Position numbers and translations under genes: made by a program. A stretch of 64,000 nucleotides of DNA, taken from positions 89,745 through 153,744 of the forward strand of contig NZ_JAUSTT010000009.1 of the NCBI RefSeq assembly GCF_030812995.1, read 5' to 3'. The stretch comes from Bacillus chungangensis (lineage in GTDB: Bacteria > Bacillota > Bacilli > Bacillales > Bacillaceae_C). Below are positions 38,459 to 44,732 of the stretch, in pieces. The number at the start of each line of letters is the position of its first letter. Within the stretch, counting starts at the first letter, position 1. The notes beneath the pieces were generated by a model. That model made no database searches and was not told where the DNA came from. It saw nothing but the letters and a program-made list of their open reading frames with translations.

Positions 38459-38674
38459 CTATTCTGCCGTTGTAAACTTAGCGTCATATTCTTCGTATAA
38501 AAACCTTTCAAGATTTTCACTTAAGATTGTTTCACCGTCGATTTCTACAATGTCATCACCTTCCATGATCTCTTCGCCAAAATAGTCGATACCCCAATAC
38601 TTTTCTTGGTACATATCTGGATAACCGTTTCTGTTAATCTCACCGATCATTGGATGCTCGATGTCAAAGGACAT
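38459..38674 (-). CDS. YqaI-like small phage protein
   Basis: 71 residues. The pattern W-G-I-D-Y-F-G-E-E...G-D-D-I-V-x-I-D-G-E-T-I-L-S-E-N-L-E-R-F-L resembles YqaI of the B. subtilis skin element (a D-[FY]-[FY]-G block followed by GE-IL-ENLERYL). Function unknown. It has a good GGGG ribosome site and lies 12 bases from YopX. Confidence 0.7.
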   Translation of the reverse strand: MSFDIEHPMIGEINRNGYPDMYQEKYWGIDYFGEEIMEGDDIVEIDGETILSENLERFLYEEYDAKFTTAE

Positions 38675-38686
38675 TGTTAAACCCCC

Positions 38687-38944
38687 TCACCAATACATAT
38701 TCAAGTTTCTATAGTGGTCATATTGCCCTGATTTTTTAAGTTCATTTATTTTAGCTGCACAAGTGTATTCTGTTTTCCCTAGTGCGAAAGCTAACGTTCG
38801 GATATGGTCCACTTCGTAGTATTTGCAAAGATACTCCAGTTCCGAGACAGTAAAGCGTTTCCCATGATTATGATGAAAATCTGGATGGTATTGCATTCGG
38901 CCATATTGATCTAGTTTTATTTCTTCCTGCATTTGCAGAGACAT
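38687..38944 (-). CDS. Small DNA-binding-like phage protein
   Basis: 85 residues: QEEIKLDQYGRMQYHPDFHH, then GKRFTVSELEYLCKYYEVDH and FALGKTEYTCAAKINELKKS. The second half looks like a Myb/SANT or helix-turn-helix unit (IRTLAFALGKTEYTCAAKI). Similar short proteins occur in many Bacillus prophage early regions. Function unknown. Confidence 0.68.
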   Translation of the reverse strand: MSLQMQEEIKLDQYGRMQYHPDFHHNHGKRFTVSELEYLCKYYEVDHIRTLAFALGKTEYTCAAKINELKKSGQYDHYRNLNMYW

Positions 38945-39018
38945 AACGATTCACCACCTTTCAATGGAGGTTTTCCTCACTTCTTGTCGAAATAGGACTA
39001 TAGAAGGAGGTGTAAATA

Positions 39019-39231
39019 TTGGAAAAGACTGATTTACCTTATTCCCAAATTCAAGCTTTCAACGCTTATGGGAGCCAAGAGGAATTGCAAAAGAAAATCA
39101 AAACTTTTCAGGATAACGGTTGGGTATTTATAGGGTCTACCCCTATCGTTGGCGCACCATTTTTGAGTGTTGGCTGGCCTAAAGAAAAAGGTGATCCTAT
39201 TTACCCTGAAGAGTATCCGAAACAAGAATGA
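39019..39231 (+). CDS. Small plus-strand phage protein, unknown
   Basis: 70 residues from TTG 39019 with AGAAGGAGGTG 6 bases upstream, one of the strongest ribosome sites in the window. SQEELQKKIKTFQDNGWVFI is a helix leading into a small beta unit, then Pro-rich PIVGAPFLSVGWPKEKGDPI. It opposes the early operon and its 3' end overlaps 39197-39397 by 35 bases, tail to tail. No family recognised. Confidence 0.6.
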   Translation: MEKTDLPYSQIQAFNAYGSQEELQKKIKTFQDNGWVFIGSTPIVGAPFLSVGWPKEKGDPIYPEEYPKQE

Positions 39232-39397
39232 AGTAATCTGAGTAGTTTGGTAGTTCAAAGTCTCCTGCTTTGGCATTTGGCTCCCAAACGGGCTGCCAAC
39301 CTTTTTCGATAAGTCTTTCGGCTTGCTCTCGTTCCTGCACGAACGTTAGTTTGTCGAATGACTTTTCGAGATTGACAGTTAACTGAGGTTGTTCCAT
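39197..39397 (-). CDS. Unknown small early protein
   Basis: 66 residues. LTFVQEREQAERLIEKGWQP and VWEPNAKAGDFELPNYSDYF. The 'L-x-x-x-G-W-x-x-V' helix-strand pattern recalls the oppositely encoded protein at 39019, which it overlaps tail to tail. AGGAGG ribosome site. No family recognised. Confidence 0.58.
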   Translation of the reverse strand: MEQPQLTVNLEKSFDKLTFVQEREQAERLIEKGWQPVWEPNAKAGDFELPNYSDYFILVSDTLQGK

Positions 39398-39436
39398 TTA
39401 CTTACCTCCTTTTTATGTATTAATGGATAATGTCCA

Positions 39437-39489
39437 TCATAGCGGCCACAAATGGCATATCTTTAAGGGGGATTTTATGACCGCTATGA
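39437..39489. promoter_or_regulatory. Inverted repeat TCATAGCGG / CCGCTATGA
   Basis: Perfect 9-base arms at 39437-39445 and 39481-39489, 35 bases apart, in the non-coding interval upstream of the 39397 start and of mini-transcript C. Candidate operator or structured leader. Confidence 0.4.
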
Positions 39490-39510
39490 CGAGCACTAGC
39501 CCGTCTTTTG

Positions 39511-39519
39511 TGTTATAAT
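39511..39519 (+). promoter_or_regulatory. Extended -10 promoter of mini-transcript C
   Basis: TG-T-TATAAT followed by GTAAGTACC. No clear -35. Confidence 0.55.
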
Positions 39520-39525
39520 GTAAGT

Positions 39526-39578
39526 ACCAAATCAAGTGCAGTGAGTAGGTTGCCGCCTAGCTCGCTGCTTTTTTGTTT
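39526..39578 (+). ncRNA. Mini-transcript C (predicted short RNA)
   Basis: Ends at GCAGTGAG...CTCGCTGC followed by TTTTTTGTTTTT (39538-39578). About 50 nt. It is antisense to the last seven codons and the stop of the gene at 39557-39709. Confidence 0.45.
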
Positions 39579-39709
39579 TTAAGGTAAATCTGATGTCTAA
39601 TCTCAATCTCTAAAGCTAGAAGCAAATCTCGATTTTCTCTAGCTTCTTTACACCTTTCTCGCACCTCTGCTGCTGTCATTAAACGGCTTGCACAGAATAG
39701 AAATTTCAT
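39557..39709 (-). CDS. Unknown 50-residue early protein
   Basis: ATG with GAGGTG 6 bases upstream. FLFCASRLMTAAEVRERCKE then ENRDLLLALEIEIRHQIYLK: an amphipathic, basic helical protein. No family recognised. Its 3' end is overlapped by the opposed mini-transcript C. Confidence 0.6.
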   Translation of the reverse strand: MKFLFCASRLMTAAEVRERCKEARENRDLLLALEIEIRHQIYLKNKKAAS

Positions 39710-39727
39710 TCTCTTCACCTCATTTCA

Positions 39728-40054
39728 CTAAAATAGGTTTACATCTTCTTCAGATACCCAGTATTCTCCACCTATGACATCTGACACTTTTAAAACTACA
39801 CCCGACTCATATTCATGGGCATCGATCACTGTAAAGGATCGCATAACAGTGCCTTTCGAACCGATTAAATCTAAACGTTGTTTGTAATCTTTTTCACTCC
39901 TCCAAACAATTCTTGGTTCCCAATCTTTAATGTCCAGCTTTTCCTTGCAGCTAGAGCAAAAACAATTATTTTCTATAGCCGCATACCAGACTTCTTCAGT
40001 ATGATGGAAATCTTTATGACACTCGCCACAGTACTTAACAGGTGTAACCCGCAT
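39728..40054 (-). CDS. Unknown early protein with two zinc-ribbon Cys pairs
   Basis: 108 residues. KYCGECHKDFHHTEEVWYAA and NNCFCSSCKEKLDIKDWEPR give C-x2-C and C-x-C-x2-C groups, a likely zinc ribbon (residues 8-45). The rest is a beta-rich domain (GSKGTVMRSFTVIDAHEYES, EYWVSEEDVNLF). No named family. Possibly nucleic-acid binding. Confidence 0.62.
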   Translation of the reverse strand: MRVTPVKYCGECHKDFHHTEEVWYAAIENNCFCSSCKEKLDIKDWEPRIVWRSEKDYKQRLDLIGSKGTVMRSFTVIDAHEYESGVVLKVSDVIGGEYWVSEEDVNLF

Positions 40055-40060
40055 CTTTAC

Positions 40061-40321
40061 TCACCCCATTTTGAAAATTATGTTGATGTCGCCGATTGTT
40101 AGGCCTTCAGCTAATTTTTTGATTTCGTCCTGCTGCTGTTTCTTTGTAGTAAGTCGTTGCAGTTCTTTCAATGAATGGATAGCATTTTCGAGCCATTCGC
40201 TCGCTTCTTTATAATTCCCTTCGGATGTAGCTTCTTCACTTCGCTTTATGCAATATTTATAGCAGTCCATTTGATTTTTGAATTGATGCTTGTCCTCTTT
40301 CAGAAAAATATTTTCAACCAT
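40061..40321 (-). CDS. Unknown helical early protein
   Basis: 86 residues from ATG 40321 (GGAGGG 6 bases upstream; the longer frame has no ribosome site). Helical: QFKNQMDCYKYCIKRSEEAT, NYKEASEWLENAIHSLKELQ, KQQQDEIKKLAEGL. The EA--WL--A-H-L--L repeat recalls a TPR-like helix pair. No family recognised. Confidence 0.6.
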   Translation of the reverse strand: MVENIFLKEDKHQFKNQMDCYKYCIKRSEEATSEGNYKEASEWLENAIHSLKELQRLTTKKQQQDEIKKLAEGLTIGDINIIFKMG

Positions 40322-40590
40322 ATAAACCCTCCTAATATTTGAGTTATGTTTTGCAAGACAGTATTTACATCTACACCGCATAGTAATGCGGCCAGCGCCT
40401 CAGGAGCTTGCGTTACCTGAAACCACCTGATAACGTCGTCGAGCCTTAAAATCAACTTGTCGTTTTCAACCCTTGATACGTTGCTACGAGAAAGGTATAT
40501 CTTTTCTGCGAGTTCTTCCTGACTAAGCCCCGCTAACACCCTTATTTTTTTAAAAACAGCCCCAAATTTCATAGATTTACGTTGCTTCAA
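40300..40590 (-). CDS. XRE-family helix-turn-helix regulator
   Basis: 96 residues: XRE domain from about residue 10 to 60 (FGAVFKKIRVLAGLSQEELA, EKIYLSRSNVSRVENDKLIL), then a hydrophobic C-terminus (PEALAALLCGVDVNTVLQNI, GGFIWLKIFF) that may touch the membrane or oligomerise. TTG start with AGGGGGTG upstream. A GCACAT-A-ATGTGC palindrome lies 34 bases upstream. It is a third XRE-type regulator in the early region, distinct from repressor and Cro. Confidence 0.85.
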   Translation of the reverse strand: MKQRKSMKFGAVFKKIRVLAGLSQEELAEKIYLSRSNVSRVENDKLILRLDDVIRWFQVTQAPEALAALLCGVDVNTVLQNITQILGGFIWLKIFF

Positions 40591-40623
40591 CTTTGCTCAC
40601 CCCCTCTCAGGTGTGCAGGGTTC

Positions 40624-40636
40624 GCACATAATGTGC
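40624..40636. promoter_or_regulatory. Palindrome GCACAT-A-ATGTGC upstream of the XRE gene
   Basis: 6-base arms around one base, with a further TGTGCA half-site 12 bases to the left (40611-40617 region). Candidate autoregulatory operator for the gene at 40300-40590. Confidence 0.4.
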
Positions 40637-40695
40637 AAAGATAAGTACAGACTTATGTCAATTAATCTATTAAAATTTTTAATAGGAAGAAACAG

Positions 40696-40980
40696 TTAAA
40701 CAACTTTTTCTGTCTGATGATCTATCCAGTTCATCAAGGCTGTATAAGGAATGCGAATCTTATTCCCATCCCTGATACAAGGGAATCCATTAACTTCTGA
40801 TTGCTGACAAAGTTCATATGTTGCTGTACGACCAATTCGTAAAATTTTTGCTGCTTCTGGCACTTTAAGAAATCGTGGTGTTTCTTTATAACCATGGGAT
40901 TCAAGTAACTTTTTGACATCTTGCAGATGCTTTTCGTTTTCTTCACGGACTATTTGGCGAATCACATCTTCGAAGGACAA
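40696..40980 (-). CDS. Excisionase-like DNA-binding protein (HTH_17)
   Basis: 94 residues. N-terminal acidic helix (VIRQIVREENEKHLQDVKKL), then a MerR-like winged helix of the HTH_17 type: FLKVPEAAKILRIGRTATYE, FPCIRDGNKIRIPYTALMNW. TTG start with AAAGGAG upstream. Proteins of this class act as excisionases or early DNA-binding factors; its position between antirepressor and early genes fits either. Confidence 0.82.
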   Translation of the reverse strand: MSFEDVIRQIVREENEKHLQDVKKLLESHGYKETPRFLKVPEAAKILRIGRTATYELCQQSEVNGFPCIRDGNKIRIPYTALMNWIDHQTEKVV

Positions 40981-41268
40981 TTAAATCGCTCCTTTCTGGT
41001 GTGAGTAAAAATGATATTGTTTTTCTAAATTTAGGTCTTTAATGAAACACTTATAATGATGAATCAGATCACAAAGCTTTTGATTTTGATCTAATAGTTT
41101 CTGATTACTAACTGAAGAATCTTCAAGTAGTTGATGTAATTTGTCGATATGTTGTTTAGTTGTTGTTAACAAGAACCACATAGCGTTAGTTTTTTCGTCT
41201 TCAGTCATGTTGTAAATATTGTCAATGAACTCGTTGCATTTTTTGATAATAAATTCGTTGGAACTCAT
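40981..41268 (-). CDS. Unknown helical early protein
   Basis: 95 residues, mostly helical: CNEFIDNIYNMTEDEKTNAM, LTTTKQHIDKLHQLLEDSSV, NQKLLDQNQKLCDLIHHYKC. Short coiled coils. ATG overlaps the antirepressor stop by one base. No family recognised. Confidence 0.6.
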   Translation of the reverse strand: MSSNEFIIKKCNEFIDNIYNMTEDEKTNAMWFLLTTTKQHIDKLHQLLEDSSVSNQKLLDQNQKLCDLIHHYKCFIKDLNLEKQYHFYSHQKGAI

Positions 41269-42056
41269 TAGACTTTCACCTCGAATTCATTTATTAACAT
41301 TTGAGCTATTTTGATTTGCCCTTTTCCAGTGATCAGTGTAGTCAAAGACTCGACATCACCGCTTGATCTGCTTATTAGTGTTACTGTAGTTTCAAACAAA
41401 CCTTGTTCGATGTATATTTGCTTAGGGTTATTCTTTTCACGTCCTGATTTAATTAGAAAACCTTTATCACGTAACCACTCAAACATTTTATTTCGACCTA
41501 ACTTGATACCGTGTTCGTCATACATTAGTTTTGCGAACGACCCAACATTAATAGATGCGTTTGAATTAGAGACAACCTTTCCAAATGATGTATATGGCAT
41601 GTCCAACTTTTGTTGTTCAATAACAGCTGCTTTTTCCTGTTCAGCTTTTAAACGTTGGTTCCGCTCGATTTTCAAGGTTTCTAACAACTTTATTCCGAAG
41701 TCTGGATTACTGATGATGTTTTTAATCGTTTCAGGAGTTGCATACGCTCCATGCTTTCTTATTGATGGAAGAACTTCTGATGTAACCCATTTGCGAAATT
41801 TTTTTGCTTCTGGTTTACGGCTATCCAAGATGACATCATACAGACCATCTTCGTTAACAAATGTTACTTGTTGGACTCCACCGGCTGTTTCAAGGGGGTG
41901 ATTCGAAATCACATCCTTATCTAAACGCCGTTTCACTCCAGCAACTTGACCAAGGCCAAGAATCTCGCAAACATCTTTCAAAAGAAAAAGAACATCATTA
42001 TTTTTTTGGATGACAGTTAATTTTTTGTTATTGAATATTTTTTGAATCTGATTCAT
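41268..42056 (-). CDS. Phage antirepressor (Bro-N plus KilAC)
   Basis: 262 residues. Bro-N domain about 8-110 (KDVCEILGLGQVAGVKRRLD, KFRKWVTSEVLPSIRKHGAY), then a helical linker (about 115-155) and a KilAC domain (GIKLGRNKMFEWLRDKGFLI, TLITGKGQIKIAQMLINEF). Antirepressors of this type counter the CI-like repressor or switch early transcription. Start overlaps the Cro-like stop. A GATAC-N5-GTATC operator (42083-42097) lies 27 bases before its start, inside the Cro-like coding sequence. Confidence 0.92.
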   Translation of the reverse strand: MNQIQKIFNNKKLTVIQKNNDVLFLLKDVCEILGLGQVAGVKRRLDKDVISNHPLETAGGVQQVTFVNEDGLYDVILDSRKPEAKKFRKWVTSEVLPSIRKHGAYATPETIKNIISNPDFGIKLLETLKIERNQRLKAEQEKAAVIEQQKLDMPYTSFGKVVSNSNASINVGSFAKLMYDEHGIKLGRNKMFEWLRDKGFLIKSGREKNNPKQIYIEQGLFETTVTLISRSSGDVESLTTLITGKGQIKIAQMLINEFEVKV

Positions 42057-42301
42057 CAGCTCACCTCTTTGGGGATTTTTTTGATACTTTTTGTATCAAT
42101 AGATACCTGAAAAAGTTCTGGAAACAAGACTCTATCCCTAGTGGAATATAATTTTTCGAATTTAAGCATTGTTTCACGACCAGGATTGCGATGTCCTTTT
42201 TCTATTTTTCTAATGTATACTTCTGAAACACCTAGCATTTCAGCGACTTGTTTTTGAGTCCAACCTCTAGTATTTCTTTCTTGAACAAGTCGACATCTCA
42301 T
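42056..42301 (-). CDS. Cro-like XRE regulator
   Basis: 81 residues. Start at ATG 42301 (GAGGTG 5 bases upstream): the longer in-frame sequence would begin upstream of the promoter at 42348-42376. XRE helix-turn-helix: LVQERNTRGWTQKQVAEMLG, SEVYIRKIEKGHRNPGRETM. First gene of the lytic early operon, divergent from the repressor. Confidence 0.9.
   Translation of the reverse strand: MRCRLVQERNTRGWTQKQVAEMLGVSEVYIRKIEKGHRNPGRETMLKFEKLYSTRDRVLFPELFQVSIDTKSIKKIPKEVS
42083..42097. promoter_or_regulatory. Operator 4: GATAC-TTTTT-GTATC inside the Cro-like gene
   Basis: Perfect 5-5-5 palindrome identical in its arms to the three intergenic operators, located in the coding 3' end of the Cro-like gene, 27 bases before the antirepressor start. 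Confidence 0.75.
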
Positions 42302-42320
42302 GTTATCACCTCGTTTTCTC

Positions 42321-42335
42321 GATACGTTTTGTATC
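42321..42335. promoter_or_regulatory. Operator 1: GATAC-GTTTT-GTATC
   Basis: Lies just downstream of the lytic promoter start point (about 42341, minus strand) and before the Cro-like ATG. Confidence 0.8.
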
Positions 42336-42347
42336 TGTTGTATTTTC

Positions 42348-42376
42348 ATTATAAATGATACTAATTGTATCGTCAA
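42348..42376 (-). promoter_or_regulatory. Lytic early promoter (PR-like)
   Basis: On the minus strand TTGACG, 17 bases, TATAAT. Operator 2 occupies nearly the whole spacer, so repressor binding would exclude RNA polymerase. It drives the leftward early operon. Confidence 0.9.
42357..42371. promoter_or_regulatory. Operator 2: GATAC-TAATT-GTATC
   Basis: Perfect arms, lying within the spacer of the lytic promoter. Confidence 0.85.
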
Positions 42377-42413
42377 TAGTTTTTTGAAACTTTTTGTAAC
42401 ATGGGTTTAAAAC

Positions 42414-42428
42414 GATACATAAAGTATC
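42414..42428. promoter_or_regulatory. Operator 3: GATAC-ATAAA-GTATC
   Basis: Lies upstream of the probable repressor promoter (TATAAC at 42443-42448); a lone GTATC half-site follows at 42454-42458. Binding here could regulate the repressor gene. Confidence 0.8.
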
Positions 42429-42483
42429 TATACTAGTACTTGTATAACCTTTTGTATCATTAGTTTAGAAAGGAGGAGTTCGA

Positions 42484-42924
42484 ATGTTAGGAAATCGTTT
42501 AAAAGCTTTAAGAGGTAAAAGAACTCAAGAAGAAATTGCTAACTCTATTGGAGTTTCTAGGGCTAGATATTCTCACTACGAGAACAACAGAAGAGAACCT
42601 GACAATGAAACCCTCCAAAAGATAGCTGATTTTTTTAATGTATCAACAGACTATTTACTTGGTCGTTCCAAAGAAAAAGAATCAGACTGGAATTTAAAGC
42701 TTCCAGAGTTAACCGATAAGGATGAGCGTGATATAGCCAAAGATTTAGAAAAGATAATTAGTAATTTAGGAAAAAAAGATGGTTATTCACAATTTGACGG
42801 TCAAAGCATTGATGATATGGACGAGGAAGATCGTGAATTGCTCATTGCATCTCTTGAAAACTCTATGCGCTTAGCGAAACGGATCGCTAAACAAAAATTC
42901 ACCCCTAAAAAATATCGTAAATAG
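42484..42924 (+). CDS. Prophage repressor (CI/ImmR-like, XRE)
   Basis: 146 residues: XRE domain residues 3-58 ([20 protein letters not shown], then [20 protein letters not shown]) with the typical [10 protein letters not shown] end, then an acidic helical C-terminus containing [20 protein letters not shown]. This matches ImmR-type repressors that partner with an ImmA metalloprotease, which follows directly. ATG with AGGAGG upstream. It should bind the GATAC-N5-GTATC sites; no LexA-like autocleavage domain is present, so induction would go through ImmA or the antirepressor. Confidence 0.93.
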   Translation: MLGNRLKALRGKRTQEEIANSIGVSRARYSHYENNRREPDNETLQKIADFFNVSTDYLLGRSKEKESDWNLKLPELTDKDERDIAKDLEKIISNLGKKDGYSQFDGQSIDDMDEEDRELLIASLENSMRLAKRIAKQKFTPKKYRK

Positions 42925-42935
42925 GAGTGCAATTT

Positions 42936-43382
42936 ATGTCTCGAATGAAAGAAATTGTCGCAAAAATTATTGATAAATACGGAACGAACGATCCATTTGA
43001 AATTGGAAAGGCCCGCAGCATCGAATTTGTATTTGCAGAGCTAGGCAGTACCTTTGGCTTCTATAGCTCCTACAGACGGATTCAGTTTATTCATATTAAT
43101 AATAAATTGGAGAAGACCATTCAACGCTTCGTGTGTGCCCATGAATTGGGACACGCCATCTTACACCAAGACATTAATACTCCATTTCTGAAGGCGCATA
43201 CATTTTTTTCACAAGAAAAAATCGAAGTTGAAGCTAACACCTTTGCAGTTGAATTACTAATGACAGATGATGCGATTTATGAATATAAGGATATGTGCCT
43301 CTCGATCAACAAGCTGGCCGAAATATACGGCATCCCTAGGGAGGTCATTCATCTAAAAACCTTTAGTAATAAATTTTTTTAA
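42936..43382 (+). CDS. ImmA/IrrE-type metallopeptidase
   Basis: 148 residues from ATG 42936 (TAGGAG 9 bases upstream; a GTG 9 bases earlier falls in the ribosome site). Zinc-protease motif H69-E-L-G-H73 with a downstream Glu in IEVEANTFAVELLM. ImmA cleaves ImmR-type repressors in ICEBs1 and related prophages, which gives a DNA-damage or cell-signal route to induction. Followed by a terminator. Confidence 0.93.
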   Translation: MSRMKEIVAKIIDKYGTNDPFEIGKARSIEFVFAELGSTFGFYSSYRRIQFIHINNKLEKTIQRFVCAHELGHAILHQDINTPFLKAHTFFSQEKIEVEANTFAVELLMTDDAIYEYKDMCLSINKLAEIYGIPREVIHLKTFSNKFF

Positions 43383-43401
43383 TTATTTGCTAGTTCGATA
43401 T

Positions 43402-43430
43402 ACACATGTAAAAAGATGTGTTTTTATTTT
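43402..43430 (+). terminator. Terminator after the immA-like gene
   Basis: ACACAT-gtaaaaag-ATGTGT followed by TTTTATTTTT, separating the immunity operon from the integrase gene. Confidence 0.75.
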
Positions 43431-43451
43431 TAAAATCCAATAGAACTGTTG

Positions 43452-43483
43452 TTCCCTAATGGGAATTTATTTTTAGCTATAAT
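43452..43483 (+). promoter_or_regulatory. Integrase promoter region with TTCCC-TAAT-GGGAA palindrome
   Basis: TATAAT at 43478-43483, 38 bases before the int start. A 14-base palindrome (43452-43465) sits where the -35 element would be, so it may be an operator. Confidence 0.5.
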
Positions 43484-43520
43484 AGAACATATATTCTTAA
43501 ATCGAAAGGAGTAATAAAAG

Positions 43521-44669
43521 ATGGCTTATTTCCAAAAGGTTCCCGCAAAGAATAAACAAGGCTATAAGTGGAAGTGTACAGAAGATGCACCACTACATCC
43601 TGTAACAGGTAAACGACGGCAAGTGACTAGGAGGGCTGATTCTAAAAAAGAAGCACAACAAAAAGTAATGGCAGCAATAGAGGAAATTAAAAAGAAAGAC
43701 CGTGGAGAAATTAATACTGATTTGGAAAATATAACAGTAAAAGAACTATTTGAAAAATGGTTTGAATTAATTATGAAGCGAAAGTTAAAAGAGACAACTT
43801 TCAAAGAATATTATAACGCTGCAAATTATCGCATTATTCCCGTTTTAGGGAGTATAAGAGTCAAAGACCTTAACACGATTATGCTACAGAAATACATTAA
43901 CGATCTGATAGATGAAGGTCTATCACCAAGGTATATCGAATATATCAGCACGATTTTTTACGGGGCGCTAGAGACCGCAAGGAAATGGAAAGTTATTCAA
44001 ACAAATCCATTAATAGATGTAGAAAAACCACGACCACGAAGGATCGAATATATTACATGGACACTTGACGAGATGAATAGATTTTTACATTTGACCAAAT
44101 TATCAAACCTACGTTTATTTACTATTGTGAGTACCGCAACAAAAACTGGTTTGCGGCGTGGTGAAATCTTATCTTTAAAATGGTCTGATGTAGACTTTGA
44201 AAATAAAACTATTTGTGTAGAACGTTCATTAGTATATGATAAAAATGGGTTTCGTTTCACAACTCCTAAAACGTCCTCGTCAAATAGGGTTATAAAAATA
44301 GGAGATTCATTGATAAGAGATTTTAAGAGATGGAAAACAAATCAGAACGAAATAAAAATGGTTCTTAGGAAAAGCTATGAAGATCATGATTTAATTTTTT
44401 CTACACAAACAGGTAAACCTATATTTCCACGCTCACTTACTCATGATTTTAATAAAGCAATCAAGGTTGCTGGTGTTCCGAAAATAAGATTTCACGATTT
44501 AAGACACACGCATGCGACAATTTGTCTGGAAGCTGGTATGTCTTTAAAAGAGGTACAAGATCGGTTAGGTCATAGTAGCATAAAAACGACTGGTGATGTT
44601 TACGCTCATGTTACGGATGCGATGAAAGAAAAAACTGTCGATTTGTTTGAAAAATATATTTCAAAATAG
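43521..44669 (+). CDS. int: Site-specific tyrosine integrase
   Basis: 382-residue tyrosine recombinase that inserts and removes the prophage. Order: N-terminal arm-binding domain (about 1-60, KNKQGYKWKCTEDAPLHPVT), SAM-like core-binding domain (about 70-165), catalytic domain with R212 (TGLRRGEILSLKWSDV), H325/R328 (HDLRHTHA), H351 (LGHSSIKTTGD) and the nucleophile Y361. ATG with GAAAGGAG upstream. Its gene ends 64 bases before the end of rlmCD, which points to the rlmCD 3' end as the attachment site. Confidence 0.96.
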   Translation: MAYFQKVPAKNKQGYKWKCTEDAPLHPVTGKRRQVTRRADSKKEAQQKVMAAIEEIKKKDRGEINTDLENITVKELFEKWFELIMKRKLKETTFKEYYNAANYRIIPVLGSIRVKDLNTIMLQKYINDLIDEGLSPRYIEYISTIFYGALETARKWKVIQTNPLIDVEKPRPRRIEYITWTLDEMNRFLHLTKLSNLRLFTIVSTATKTGLRRGEILSLKWSDVDFENKTICVERSLVYDKNGFRFTTPKTSSSNRVIKIGDSLIRDFKRWKTNQNEIKMVLRKSYEDHDLIFSTQTGKPIFPRSLTHDFNKAIKVAGVPKIRFHDLRHTHATICLEAGMSLKEVQDRLGHSSIKTTGDVYAHVTDAMKEKTVDLFEKYISK

Positions 44670-44670
44670 A

Positions 44671-44728
44671 CTTTTAGCAAGGTATGTGGTCAAAATGTGG
44701 TCAATGATGACATACCTTGCATAAAAGC
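44671..44728. repeat. Inverted repeat and paired direct repeats next to the attachment site
   Basis: GCAAGGTATGT (44677-44687) and ACATACCTTGC (44710-44720) are perfect 11-base inverted arms; CTTTTA/TAAAAG extends them with a one-base bulge. The loop holds two copies of ATGTGGTCAA, 11 bases apart (44684-44693, 44695-44704). This can be an integrase arm site, the int terminator, or both. The host gene starts again at 44733, so attR lies at about 44,700-44,770; the core cannot be fixed without the left end. Confidence 0.6.
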
Positions 44729-44732
44729 CTTG

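Noticed and set aside
42302..42376. N-terminal extension of the Cro-like protein
   Set aside because: It would start inside the lytic promoter and operator region, upstream of the predicted transcription start.
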